From Serinus canaria (lineage: Eukaryota > Chordata > Aves > Passeriformes > Fringillidae), in NCBI RefSeq assembly GCF_022539315.1, contig NC_066333.1:11313001-11377000 (forward strand): a stretch of DNA of 64,000 nucleotides. Direction: 5' to 3'. Shown piece after piece: positions 52,622 to 64,000 of the stretch; the stretch's first letter is position 1; each line of letters starts with the position of its first letter. The translations under genes and the position numbers were made by a program. The notes beneath the pieces are model-generated. The model made no database searches. It was not told the DNA's origin and was given only the letters and a program-made list of their open reading frames with translations.

Positions 52622-55579
52622 TTACTCTGCTTCCTTTTCTGGCTTGGCTTCTGCTTCCACTTCTACCTCTTCAAATTCCTCTACGTCTGCAGTGGCATCC
52701 TGGTACTGTTGGTACTCGGACACGAGGTCATTGGTGTTACCTTCTGCTTCAGAAAACTCCATTTCATCCATGCCTTCCCCCGTGTACCAGTGGAGAAAGG
52801 CTTTCCTCCTGAACATGGCCGAGAACTGTTCGGACACCCTGATGAAGAGCTCCTGGATGGCCGTGTTATTGCCAATAAACGTGGCTGCCATCTTCAGCCC
52901 TCGCGGTGGGATGTCACACACGGCCACTTTGACATTGTTAGGGATCCACTCCACAAAGTAGGAGCTGTTCTTGGTCTGGACAGACAGCAGCTGCTCGTCC
53001 ACTTCCCTGGTGGACATCCTGCCCCTGAAGATGCAGGCGACGGTGAGGTAGCGCCCGCGGCGGGGGTCGCAGGCTGCCATCATGTTCCGGGCGTCGAACA
53101 TCTGCTGGGTGAGCTCTGGCACCGTCAGGGCCCGGTACTGCTGGCTGCCCCGAGCTGTCAGCGGGGCAAAGCCGGGCATGAAGAAGTGCAGGCGAGGAAA
53201 GGGCACCATGTTCACCGCCAGCTTCCGTAGATCCGCGTTCAGCTGGCCGGGGAAACGCAGCGAGGTGGTGACGCCGCTCATGGTGAGGGACACCAAGTGG
53301 TTGAGGTCCCCATAGGTGGGATTGGTGAGCTTTAATGTCCTGAAGCATATATCATACAGAGCTTCATTGTCAATGCAAAAGGTTTCATCCGTGTTCTCTA
53401 TCAGCTGGTGGATGGAGAGGATGGCGTTGTACGGCTCCACCACTGTGTCGGACACCTTGGGGGAGGGCACAACACTGAAGGTGTTCATGATCCTGTCAGG
53501 ATATTCCTCTCTGATCTTGTTGATGAGGAGCGTCCCCATGCCTGAGCCCGTGCCACCACCAAGGGAATGGATGAGCTGGAACCCCTGAAGGCAGTCACAG
53601 CTCTCACACTCGTTCCTGACCACATCCATGACGTTTTCAATCAGTTCAGCACCTTCTGTGTAATGGCCCTTGGCCCAGTTGTTGCCAGCACCTGAATTAC
53701 CTGTGAACAGAATTACAGAAAGAACAGCCACAAAGTTTACGGGAGAATTTTTGAAGGACTTCCAAGGTCCTTTAGGGACAGCTGCCTGCAGTCAGTTTGC
53801 TGGCAGTGTGCTGTGCATACCATGGATAAAGTTGTCAGGTCGAAAGAGGGGCCCAATTCTGCTGGACCGGACACTGTCCATCGTCCCAGGCTCCAGGTCC
53901 ACCAGGATGGAACGGGGCACGTATTTATGGGCTGGAACAAAACAAAATTAATGCAAATAATTACTGCTAGTGGTCAAAGAAACAGGTTTACAATACACTC
54001 TGGAACGTCCAATCCACCTAGAGTGGTTTAGGCTTTTTGTGGGTTTTTTAGGTACTTCTTTTACCCTCCCTGTTGGCTCTGCTGAGCACTTACAATAAGC
54101 CTCATTGAAGTACACGTTAATTCGCTCCAGCTGCAGTGGTGAATCCCCACGGTAGTTTCCAGTGATGTCAATCCCATGTTCCTCACCAAGCACCTCCCAG
54201 AACTGCAAAAGGAAAGAGGTACAACACACTGAGAATGATTTATTTATTTTCAGCGTGTGTTTAGAGCACCAGCTCTGGAAACTGTGCCTGAAGCAGGGGA
54301 TGCTCTGCCATTTACTTACCAGGTCAGAACAGGGATCCTTCTCTGCCCCTCCCAAACAAATTCGAGGGAAAACTTTAACAGACTATTTATGCTGCTTAGC
54401 TATGACCTGTGCACTAATAGGTGGAGGCCCTCGATTTGTTCTCTTTATAGTAAAATAAAATTGATGTTAGTTTAGAATTTTAAATGACAGTTACTTCTCA
54501 GTATGAACTTAACAAAGAGGTTGTGAGGGTGTGGATTAGGGAGAGTTGCTTTGAGTGCTGTCATGCACAAGTAGGACCGTGGAACAACAAAGATGGCACA
54601 GGCAAATTTGTACGTGAGCAAGTCTTTCCACAAACAGCTGCTGGTCCTAAATGTCCTATCTTGACACTCATATGGATGTGCTCTTGTGCTGGGCTCTTAT
54701 CTGGGCAGCAGCCACAGCAGTGTTCATGCAGACACACCCACCCACTGTAATGACCAGGCTATTCTAATGTTAAAGCTCTCCTGAGTTAGCATCCAGTCCC
54801 ATTCTGAGAGAGTACAAATACACCACTGTCAACAGGTGCATGTTCCATGCTTCATGTTCCATTAAAAGGAATCAATACTTATCAATTTAAAAAAAGGATG
54901 GACATCACACAGTATAGTAATTGAGGGGTAATTTTACTCTTAGTCCAGAAAGTCAGCAATAGTGACGACTCCCTATGTCACAGCATGCCAGTGTTTGAGC
55001 TACACAAAAATAATCCAAATGATACCTGTCTCACAGGAGGCCAGTGACACTTTGTGTCATTCTACACTCTAACACAGGTTATGCTGTTGATTAATATGAT
55101 CCCATATGATCTTCAAAACCCCTTCCAACCCAAGCCATTGTATAATTCTGTGATATTTAAGAATAAAATGTGGCAGAGCTGCTGCATGGCTGAGCTAAAC
55201 TACCAGCAACACAACTTCATAGCCCTGGAATTACTGGCTCTGTCACTTGCCCTAGTATCTTGTAGAGTATTCCTGGGAACAGAAATCCCAGCAGGAATGC
55301 TCTGGTGCCCCTGTTATTGCAAATGAACATCAAACGTTGCATGAGGAGCAAATCCAGCTTTTGCCTTTCATACCAAAATACTCATGTTCCCTGCTACCAT
55401 GATGTGCTTCTCCCCACTGAGTTACAAGGCACTTGTTCCCCCAGAAGTCCCCATCCACTGATGACGTGTGACCTGCTACCTCTGATCTCCTGCCAATAAC
55501 CAGCATTGAAAAGAGACCTTACCTTGGATCCAATTTGGTTCCCACACTGGCCAATCTGCAGGTGCACGATTTCACGCAT
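52622..55579 (-). CDS. TUBB1: TUBB1, beta-1 tubulin (erythroid/thrombocyte class VI)
   Basis: Coding exons in transcript order are 55579-55523, 54202-54094, 53931-53821 and 53700-52622. Their 57-, 109- and 111-nt sizes are the canonical beta-tubulin pattern. The total is 451 residues, as in human TUBB1. It begins with MREI, the beta-tubulin autoregulation motif. It carries the GTP-binding tubulin signature GGGTGSGMG early in exon 4 and the conserved FVEWIPNN and [13 protein letters not shown] segments. The C-terminal tail, [22 protein letters not shown], is unusual and unlike the generic beta classes. Together with its position between ATP5F1E and CTSZ, this points to TUBB1. The gene corresponds to the known divergent avian erythrocyte/thrombocyte beta-tubulin. 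The product forms the marginal band of microtubules in those cells. No defects are seen. Confidence 0.95.
55098..55155 (+). mobile_element. CR1 LINE 3'-end fragment in TUBB1 intron 1
   Basis: The plus strand reads atgatcttcaaaacccctt, ccaacccaagccattg and tataattctgtgat, the standard CR1 terminus ending in an ATTCTGTG-type octamer. It lies antisense to TUBB1 within its first intron. Confidence 0.7.
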
Positions 55580-55660
55580 TTTGTGTGGCTCAGACCTGCC
55601 AGTGGCTACAACCTCACCCAGGCTCTGCAGCTCCCCAGAACGAGCCCTGTGCCTGCTGCT

Positions 55661-55706
55661 CTATCAGCTACACCCAGCACAGCCCGGCCCAGGGGCCCTT
55701 TTATAC
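55661..55706 (-). promoter_or_regulatory. TUBB1: TUBB1 core promoter: TATA box and GATA site
   Basis: The minus strand reads GGGGTATAAAAGGGC, a near-ideal TATA box at 55698-55705, about 120 bp upstream of the ATG. Transcription would start near 55670 with a 5' UTR of about 90 nt. A GATA motif (CTGATAG on the minus strand, GATA at 55662-55665) lies near the expected start. This fits lineage-restricted expression under GATA1, though the link is inferred. Confidence 0.65.
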
Positions 55707-55759
55707 CCCAGGGAGTGTCACTCAGCCAGCCAGGGGAGTAGCCAGCCCCAGGCTCTGCA

Positions 55760-58700
55760 CCAGGAGCCCAGGGCCTCTCCCTGCCTGGGTACAGGTACAG
55801 CAGCACAGGTGCACCACCGAGTGCCTTGGAAAGCAGCACTGTCACATGCACCCTTCCCAGCTCTCTGTGCAGCACTGTGGCACATGCATATATGTGCATA
55901 TTCTGTTTGTGGTGCATTATTTTATATTAGACATAATATATATACAAATATATGTGCATATGTAGAGATTATAGCCCAAAGTGAGTGATCTTAATTTATT
56001 AAACACATGTGCTTCTGCCACATAATTTAAATTTTAGCATCATATGAGTCATAGAGGACAACACCCATAATAAAAATGGTAACAACTTGTAAGCAGGATT
56101 GCAAGGCAAACTCCAGTTCACTAACAAGCATTATTCCTGATGTTTGACTGCATGAAGGAGTGGAACAGGAGCAGGAACAAAAAATACTTTGTAACACATA
56201 AAAATAACACTGAACCCTCAGTGATGCATGGACACTAAATACTTATAGGAATCCATCATATTTAGCCAAAACTTGAATTAACTTGTGACTAACTTGCACA
56301 GTTATCTCTCTCTCTCTCTCTCTTCATTTCCTGACATTAAGAAATACACTATTTCTAATATTTCTTAATTTCTTATATCTCAGATGTGCTTGCCAGGAAA
56401 ATGCTAGAGATGAAAACCCCATTTCACTGAAGCTCTCTGAAGTGAACTGTAACATTCACTGAGTGAAACATCTCCCTGTGCTGAAGGAAGTGCTGTGAGG
56501 CAGAACAAAACACAGCACAGTCATGTTTGGCTGCTGATAACCAGCACCAGTATCACTGAGCAGCAGAAACCCAGGGTAAAATGACTCGTGGAACCCTAGA
56601 GCAGTTTCATGACATGTCAAATGACTGTCACTGCTTTGCTAGGGTTCCTTTTAAGGATGGGGAAAGGAACTATAATTTGGAAAGCACCTTAAAACTATTC
56701 AGCATAAAATGGTGACAGAGGAAGGGCTTGACTCACTGAAGTAACTACTTGACCACTTCATGGGTTGCTAGAGATAAGGGGTTTCTGAGCTTCCATATGG
56801 TTCCAGAAGAAAAATCAGCTTATTCCAGGCTTCCCCTCCACTTGATGACTTCCACTTCCCCCACCAGCCAATGAAGGAACAGACAACTGCTCCTGACACA
56901 CAGCTCAGCACCAGAAGTGCATTTTAAAAAATAGAGAGCAAACATCCATCATCCTCTGCCATGCTATGAGCATTCTGCTTAGGGAGCAATAAAAGGAGGA
57001 CTTCAAATGTAGGTAGATTCATTTTGTTCCCTTAAAACACAATCATTTATCATTTTCCAAAAGATAAGTATTCTCTAAGCCAGTTTACCCAGCAGGACAC
57101 ACAAAACACTCTGGTCCATTGCCACATTGTCCCAATATCGTCACAATATTTCTCACAATAGCTTTGGATATCTTATACCATTCCCTAAGAAAATTCTGAA
57201 AAGGTTATTTGGACATTTACTTTAAAAGCATATTTCATTTTATTTATGCACATTTCATACTTGTTTTCTCCAACCATCCTTAACTAAGAGCAGTAATGCA
57301 CATCTGAGTTTTATATTCAACTGCTGCATTCTGAATAGACATTGATAAAATGTCTATTCAAACAAATACTAAATAAATACAATATAAAATATATACATTC
57401 ATATTAATATAATAAAAATATAAGCAAATATAAATTAAAAATATGCAATGTATCACAATAGACACAGCTTAGGAAGAGGCTGAAGGGGCTAATTCACTGT
57501 CCAAAAAATTTGACAAAATAATTTCAGCAATAAATATATTCACCGAGCACATCTCACAGGGAAAGGGGGAAAGGGAAGCAAAAGAAATAGACAATCACTC
57601 AATAGGGGTTTTTCCTCTTGCTGAAAATAGCTCTCTAGAATCATGTGCCTCCTCTGAAGAGCTTCCCTATAGAGCCTTAAAAATTCTGGCACATGACAGC
57701 AGGCAGCTGAGATGCTTTGTGGGCTTGGGCCTCTTTTCCCTCTCCTCCCCATCTGCATTTCTGTGAACCTCCAAGTCTGACTTTATCCAAGCCTGGCCGA
57801 GGAGGGGCTGATTCTGTGGAGGTTTAGCTGCAGTCCCTGCTCAGCCCAGAGAAGCCCCAAGTCTGTTAACACCCGAGGCTCTTCCCAGCACTGCCCTGGC
57901 ACATGTGCAGCTGCAGATTAGCAGAGAGAGGCATTGGGAGAGAGGGGCTGTGCTGGATGGGGCAGCTCACAGGGCCTTTTGGCACCGGGGAGATTAGGAG
58001 CAGGCTGGCACTGGGCACAGCTAGTGCAGCTGTCCCACTGTGGCTATTATCAGGCTGCCCACTGCTTCCAGATACCACAGCCCTGCTGATGGGCTTGAGC
58101 TGAGACCACAAAGATGCCAGGTTTTTGTGGTTCCTGGGCTTTTTGTTGTTGTTGTTTCCTTGGTTGATTTTTGGGGTTTTTTAACACTACCCCCAATAAA
58201 CATGCATGTGCAAGGAGGCATTCTGGGATACTCTTTTTAATGGTTTGCTTGGGAGGAGCTGGCTTTTCAGAGTAGCAGAGAAGATTGTTGAGGGCAAAGC
58301 CTATTCAGTTTGAGATAAGCCTGCCTACAGGCCATCAGATAATCCTATCAGTTCTTCTATAATAGGTGAGGAAGAGACTGGGAGAGAGAGACGTGAATGG
58401 CTACCAGACGAGCTGATGCAAGTCTTAACTAACCTGGGCCAGCTGAATCACCCTTAAGAATGATACCAAAACCACTGCATCCAACTCACAGGCTCCATTC
58501 CTGCTCTGCTCTTCCTTTTGGTGTGTTGCTTCTCTGTGCCTCAGTTTATTCACAGTGTGGAGCTAATAAACCTCAGGCCCTCTACAAAAAGTGCTGAAAG
58601 CCAAGGAAGAGAAGGTAGGAGGGGAGAACTGTCTATGGTTTACTAAACCTGTTTATCAAACATGAAAGCTTCCAGCTAATGCATGCAAAAAAGACTGATA

Positions 58701-59150
58701 GTCCATTCACACAGTCACTAGAAGCTTCTGCAGGAAAATTAGAAAACTATTTTTACTATTGACTGAATCTTCTAGCAAATAATGAAGAACTTTCAGATGT
58801 TCAAACCCTAAGGAGCAGCCTAGAAAATGGGACACGGCCCTGTGTTCCTTTGCTAATTGTAGCATTAAAGGGCTTGAGAAATCCAGAACTTGGGACTAGG
58901 GAAAAAAACAAGAACGAAACAAAATAATAAAAAAAACCCAGTCACAGTCGCTGGCCCCAGTCTAGCACAATGCTGATGTGTTAGGCCAAAGGTGAAGAAA
59001 CCTGTGACAGGGCCTGTCCCAGACACAATCACAACCCATGTGACCGAATTTTTGAGCTGGAAGAGTCACTGGGGGCTGGGACGGCGGGATCTGAGTTTGC
59101 TCCTCGTCCCCAAGAGCTCCAGCAGACACGCAGAGGGGGCACCCAGGAGG
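55760..59150. other. Intergenic interval between TUBB1 and CTSZ
   Basis: No gene was recognised. Both flanking promoters face outward from this 3.4-kb stretch, so it could hold shared regulatory sequence. It contains a (TC)n run at 56305-56323, an AT-rich segment at 57340-57440 and an 11-bp inverted repeat (TGAATAGACAT/ATGTCTATTCA, 57332-57360). Confidence 0.5.
56305..56323. repeat. (TC)n microsatellite
   Basis: About nine and a half uninterrupted TC units in the TUBB1-CTSZ interval. Confidence 0.9.
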
Positions 59151-59303
59151 GGGCAGGGCCGGCCCGCTGTCCCCGCCCGCCGCAGGTGAGCGCGGCCCGG
59201 CCCGGCCCGGCCCCGCCCGTGCCTCCGCTCCGCTCCTCCCCTCCCCGCCCGCCGCCCTCAAACCCCGGCGCGGCCGCAGCCCGGCAGCCGCCGCCGTCCC
59301 AGC
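59140..59303 (+). promoter_or_regulatory. CTSZ: GC-rich promoter of CTSZ
   Basis: A CpG-rich block directly precedes the CTSZ ATG, with (GGCCC)n at about 59193-59212 and several CCGCCC GC boxes. No TATA box is seen. The island continues through exon 1 into the start of intron 1. Confidence 0.7.
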
Positions 59304-62300
59304 ATGGCCCCGCCGCTGCAGCCCCTCATCCCGCTCCTGCTGCTCTGCGGCTGCCTCTGCCCGCCCGCCCTCGCTGGGCTCTACTTCAGGGAAGGGCAGC
59401 AATGCTACCGCCCGGGGCCGCGCACGGCGCCCGGCCTCAGGTGGGCTTCGCTCCCGTGTGCCCCGGGTGGCACGGCCGAGAGGAGCGCTGGGGAGGGCTG
59501 GGCAGGCACAGCCGGGGTTCGGGGATGGCCGGGGGATTTCGGGGGTGCCCGGGGGGGTTCGGAGGTTCCGGGGCCGCTCCGGCCGTGCCGGGGTCCAGGG
59601 TGGGGGGGGGCGGTCACGAGACCGCGGGGCCGGAGCGGTCACGTGACGCCAGCGGACACTCACGGGCTCGTTACGAAACTCGGTGGAATCCGTGATTTTT
59701 TTTTTTTTTCCCCGGTTTTTTTCGGCTTTTTTGGTGGTGTGGTTTTTTCTTTGTTTGTTTGGGTTTTTTTGGTTTTTTTTTTTTTTTTTTTTTTTAAATT
59801 TATTTTTTTAATAACACCCGCCCGCCCTGCTCCGGGGGATGCCGGCGCTATCTCCTCGTCCCGTCCCCCCGCAGGACCTACCCCCGCCCGCACGAGTACC
59901 TGGACGTGTCGGCGCTGCCGCAGAGCTGGGACTGGAGGAACGTGAATGGGGTGAATTACGCCAGCACCACTCGGAACCAGCACATCCCTCAGTACTGCGG
60001 CTCCTGCTGGGCCCACGGCAGCACCAGCGCCTTGGCAGGTACCCTCGGACTCCCCGCTGCAATCGGGAGTTTTTGGGAAGCCAAGGAAGTTTAGGTTCAG
60101 TTTACTGACAGCTGGTATAAGGTGCTAAATCACTGCAGTGACTAACGCAGCAAAACCAGTCTGAGATGTCTATGAATACACCAGAACAGTGGGAATGCCC
60201 AAGCTGAAGGCAAGGAGGGTTGGTTTCAATAGAAAAAGCAACCAGACTAAGGCTGTCTCCACCTCGTCCAAGGGCAGCAAGGTGGGAATGCTGGTGTGTG
60301 GTTAAAAACCTGTTTGCAGAAGGAATGTGGCCATAGCTCCTCCCAAACTGCTCTTTAGGTCCTGGGGTAAGAGCTGGGGTTTCTGCCCTCCCCTCAGAGG
60401 TGTGCTGATGGCAGCAGATGCAAAAGAGTTGTCAGGTCTCCTGGTACCTCACTACAGCAGGGGCTCTCCAGCCATGCTGGGAATGAGGAAATGAAAGAAG
60501 GTGCCTCTTGTGGGGTATTTGCTGCAGGAGCCCTGTCATTGCATGAACCACAGCAGACACATAAGTCTGATTTCAGCCTTTTTTTTAGTCAAGGGGAAGT
60601 ACTGGTTTGATACTGATAGAGAAGTAGTGGCTGTGGAGAGAATGTGAGATTTGCATGCAACAGATTCGTGCTGGAGAAGCACCACCTGCACAGGGAGGCT
60701 GTGAAGGAGAAACAGAGGGAACTGGGGAGAAGAGGGAAGACAAGGCAGGTGTGAGCAGACAGCAGGAATCATGCAGCATACAAGGATGTGGACATGTGTG
60801 ACACCTGCCAGGATGGAGTGAAGTACTGGCATGGTAAAACACAGCAACTTGCAGGAAGATCAGGCTGGGATGATAGCTCCGTTTATTTGAATGTTGTTGG
60901 TACTAATAGGATTTAAAGTACTACAGTGGCATCAGTTAAGACTGTTAATGCAGAAAAGCAGTTTATAAATACTTGTCAGGAAGCTTTTCTGCCAAGTAAG
61001 CTTGTTGTTTCTGACAAAAGAAGGCAGCAGGGTGGTGGTGCCTGTCTGAGATGGCAGTGAGATGTAACAGCAAGGAGGTAACTCTGAAAGCTTTCTCCTG
61101 CATTTAGACTGTCACACAGAGCCAGCAGCCTGAGCTCCATAGGTTTATGTTTATGCATGGGCTTATACATAAATATCTACTGTAAAAGATGCTGCTCAGA
61201 GCTGGTTTTAGATGTGTATTTGAAAACTCTTCACTGTCCAAGTCAGGAAACAGATCTGGAAGTTTTCCGAAGCTGTAGCTAGAATTAAAAGAGGTCTAGG
61301 GCTCTTCAAGGTTTTAGACAGATCTTACTCATCTCCATGTTTTTGCTGAGTCTTTAATGGAAAAAAAGCCCCTAATGGAAACCCACAATAATAACTCAGC
61401 CTCTGGTTTGAATTAGGTCACGCTGTGTTCCTCACTGCAGACAGCAGAGCCTTTCCAACCACAAGTGCAGCTGTCTGCCCCCAGTGACAGGTTCAATGAA
61501 GAGGAGAGAGTTTCAAAACCAGTTGCAATGTGTAGCCACCCAGGTATTCCAGCAACAAACTCCAGTTTCTTATCCTTACAGACCGAATCAACATCAAGAG
61601 GAAAGGGGCCTGGCCCTCTGCCTACCTGTCTGTGCAGAATGTCATTGACTGTGCTGATGCTGGCTCCTGTGAGGGTGGGGACCACTCTGGGGTCTGGAGG
61701 TACGCCCACGACCACGGCATCCCCGACGAGACCTGCAACAACTACCAAGCCAAGGATCAAAGTAGGATGGCTCTGCTTTGCTGAAGGGTTTCTTCCCAGG
61801 TTTAGCAGATCTTAGTGTATTTAAAAAAGATATATTTTGGGTTTTCAGAGTACTGGTTCCTGCTGTTTGACTGACAGAACAGGTTTTCTTTACAGGCCTG
61901 TGTGTGTGTATCTCCTGCTCCAGACAGACACTGTAGCACTAAATCGTGCTCAGGCAAGTTTGCTCAGCTGAATTGTTTTAACTTAATCTCTTAAATCTGT
62001 GACACACAATCTCTATTGTACTGAAATATTTACAAGTGTCACCTCAAGCTGAACAAAGGAGAAAATGAACCTTTGACTGGTCATATATGACTGGAATAGT
62101 TTCTCTATGTCCTCAACAAAGTATTTATACCTGTGAAATAAAGAACAGTAAGTGATAATAGGGACTTTAAATGTTTCCAGAAAATAATTGAGTTCACTAG
62201 AGAGAATATATATTAATAATTACTTTGAAGTTATTAATAGCTGCCTCAATTAAATTATAAAAGCTCAGTGCCCTACAATCACTTCACTTGAAGAAAAGCA

Positions 62301-63424
62301 CCTTCCTGCAGATTACCTTCAGTTGTAATCTCACCTCTGTTTTGCAGAGTGCAAGAAGTTCAACCAGTGTGGAACTTGTGTCACTTTTGGAGAATGCCAT
62401 GTGATCAAGAACTACACTCTCTGGAAAGTTGCTGACTATGGGTCTGTCAGTGGAAGAGAAAAAATGATGGCAGAAATCTACACTAATGGACCAATTAGGT
62501 AAAAAAAAAAGATACATGAAACTCAGTGTACATTTTCACTCTAGCACGTGTCAGCAGCTCTGCTCTAACGTGCAGACTGTAGTTTATAAACTGAGATCAG
62601 AAGTTAAAATACAAGAAGACCAGTTGGTTTTTAGTCAGGCCCCTTTCCTGATTCCCTTGTATGAAACCTCCTCTCTCTGTTTTCTTGCAGCTGTGGCATA
62701 ATGGCTACTGAAAAGCTGGATGCCTACACAGGGGGCCTGTACACAGAGTACAACCCCTCCCCTACAGTGAATCACATCGTGTCTGTGGCTGGCTGGGGTG
62801 TGGAAAACGGGACAGAATATTGGATAGTTCGTAACTCCTGGGGTGAGCCCTGGGTAAGGAGACAGGCACCACACTTTGGGCTTTGGAGGGTGGGCTTTGT
62901 CACTTGCAAAACTACAGCCTGTGGATATAAAACTGAAGCTTCCTTTGAACTAGACTGTCAGTTTAAAAATGTCACCCAGCCAATCTGAAGACAAGAGTAT
63001 TTGGAAGTTATTTGAGTAACAACTTTCAGCTCTATCCCAAATTCTACCTTTCAAGGATGTGCAGCTCCTGTTACGGGCAACTGGAAATTGCTGTTAGTTG
63101 TAGGCAAAAATCCAGTCACGTACCTGGACTGGATGAGTGGGATGTAAATTCACCAAAGCAGGTTGCCCCATGACTCCAGGGCTACGCTTCAGCTTGAGTG
63201 AATTCCTCCGTTCACCTAAACCACTCATATTTGGCAGACAGAACAGACTCACCAACACAATTTCTACAGCTGTGTTTCCTAATTTACAATGCAAATTCAA
63301 TCCTTTACAGGGTGAAAGAGGGTGGCTGAGGATTGTGACCAGTGCCTACAAGGGTGGAAGAGGAGCAGACTACAATCTGGCTATTGAAGAGGACTGTGCA
63401 TATGGAGATCCTATACTGCCTTGA
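59304..63424 (+). CDS. CTSZ: CTSZ, cathepsin Z/X lysosomal carboxypeptidase
   Basis: Six exons (59304-59440, 59875-60038, 61582-61761, 62348-62498, 62691-62853, 63311-63424) join in frame to 302 residues, against 303 in human. A signal peptide of about 25 residues ([19 protein letters not shown] and onward) leads to a short propeptide with the Cys that contacts the active site (C34). The mature papain-fold enzyme has catalytic C90 in CGSCW, H239 in TVNHIV and N259 in VRNSWG. The HIP insertion (82-84) before the active site is specific to cathepsin Z and underlies its carboxypeptidase activity, which removes single C-terminal residues. The propeptide lacks the RGD found in human procathepsin X. 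The sequon N182-Y-T is kept, the human sequon near residue 222 is lost (DAYT), and a new one appears at N250-G-T. The gene is intact. Confidence 0.97.
59638..59647 (+). promoter_or_regulatory. CTSZ: CLEAR element GTCACGTGAC in CTSZ intron 1
   Basis: This is a perfect 10-bp palindrome identical to the core CLEAR motif bound by TFEB, TFE3 and MITF. It sits about 200 bp into intron 1, still within the CpG island and close to the transcription start. Its placement fits lysosome-coordinated expression of a lysosomal protease. Confidence 0.7.
59697..59815. repeat. CTSZ: T-rich low-complexity tract in CTSZ intron 1
   Basis: Long T runs with scattered G (T13 near 59697, T25 near 59770) interrupt the GC-rich island 60-180 bp before exon 2. 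It may provide the polypyrimidine context for the acceptor, but the length is unusual. Confidence 0.85.
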
Positions 63425-63850
63425 TTCTGCATGGTACAGCTTTGTGTTTAGGTACTTTGGAAGCTTCCCAGCACAACCTCTTCTTGTTTAAAGGAAAATA
63501 GCCTAAGACTCCTTCACAGTTCAACACCATCAGGCAGTTCTGCAAAACACACAATGCCTTCGAAAATCCAGAACTGCCCTAATTTTACTTCACCCATAAA
63601 GGAGTTGTCTACCTTGATGCACAGTATTAAAATCACACTGACTGAATCACAGATCCTGTACATGTAAATATCTATTTTTATAAATATGAATCATGTAGAT
63701 GTACTGGAAAAGTGTACTCAATATTTGGGTCTAGAGCTTCTTTAAATTATGTGACAGTACTATCAAATCTCTTGCAATGATGCAAAAGCCATGATAAGTC
63801 TGGACATGATAAATTAAAAATATTAAACCTTGTTTTCTTGTCCTCCTGGT
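63425..63850 (+). other. CTSZ: CTSZ 3' UTR and candidate poly(A) signals
   Basis: No AATAAA is seen after the stop. The variant ATTAAA occurs at 63813-63818 and 63822-63827, followed by the T-rich TGTTTTCTTGTCC. This gives a 3' UTR of about 0.4 kb. No feature is seen from 63850 to the window end. Confidence 0.5.
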
Positions 63851-64000
63851 GAAACAGTGGTGTTGGGATTGTTAAATAATGAAGTTGCTTTTATCCACCA
63901 AAATGATATAATGGGAATTACTTTAACCAAAAGACAGTTTAAACACTTTTTACTTGATTAGTCTTGTCTTTGCTCAAATTTCTTGCTTTAATATGTGACT

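Noticed and set aside
57332..57360. 11-bp inverted repeat with 7-nt loop near AT-rich DNA
   Set aside because: Weak compared with the 19-bp repeat at 17.1 kb and likely chance. Noted in the interval description only.
62854..62988. Open frame running from CTSZ exon 5 into the next intron
   Set aside because: The donor TGG|GTAAGG is strong, the continuation is unlike cathepsins, and the next exon restores the family sequence exactly.

Overview
The window is vertebrate nuclear DNA, most likely from a bird. Multi-exon genes have GT-AG introns and metazoan poly(A) signals. Promoters are compact and CpG-rich. Interspersed repeats are sparse, and the recognisable ones look like 3' ends of CR1 LINEs, the typical avian retroposon. 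Gene order is ZNF831(-), PRELID3B(+), ATP5F1E(+), TUBB1(-), CTSZ(+). This is the conserved block found on human 20q13.32 and matches chicken chromosome 20. I cannot name the species.

Layout: 1-5,150 has no recognisable gene. From 5,151 to about 14,121 (minus strand) lies ZNF831, with one very large zinc-finger exon and smaller C-terminal exons, one pair separated by an apparent 47-bp intron. About 14.1-37.7 kb is gene-poor. It may hold the ZNF831 promoter and 5' UTR exons, and it contains a perfect 19-bp inverted repeat and CR1 remnants. From 37.7 to 43.8 kb are a CpG island with several CREB/ATF sites and the complete PRELID3B gene. From 43.8 to 49.3 kb is intergenic except for a striking 33-bp repeat array at 46.96-47.81 kb, open in frame along its length and possibly an undescribed exon. 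From 49.8 to 51.0 kb is ATP5F1E, which faces TUBB1 tail to tail (52.6-55.7 kb, minus, TATA-box promoter). After a gene-free stretch comes CTSZ (59.3-63.8 kb), with a perfect CLEAR/TFEB palindrome in its first intron. The window ends just past the CTSZ 3' end.

The genes are not an operon and are functionally mixed. They are a transcription factor, a mitochondrial lipid-transfer protein, an ATP synthase subunit, an erythroid/thrombocyte beta-tubulin and a lysosomal carboxypeptidase. PRELID3B and ATP5F1E both serve the mitochondrion and have GC-rich housekeeping promoters. TUBB1 has a TATA promoter that fits restricted expression. Four genes reconstruct as intact proteins of expected length (PRELID3B 194 aa, ATP5F1E 51 aa, TUBB1 451 aa, CTSZ 302 aa). 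ZNF831 reconstructs to about 1,798 aa, with some uncertainty in its middle exons.
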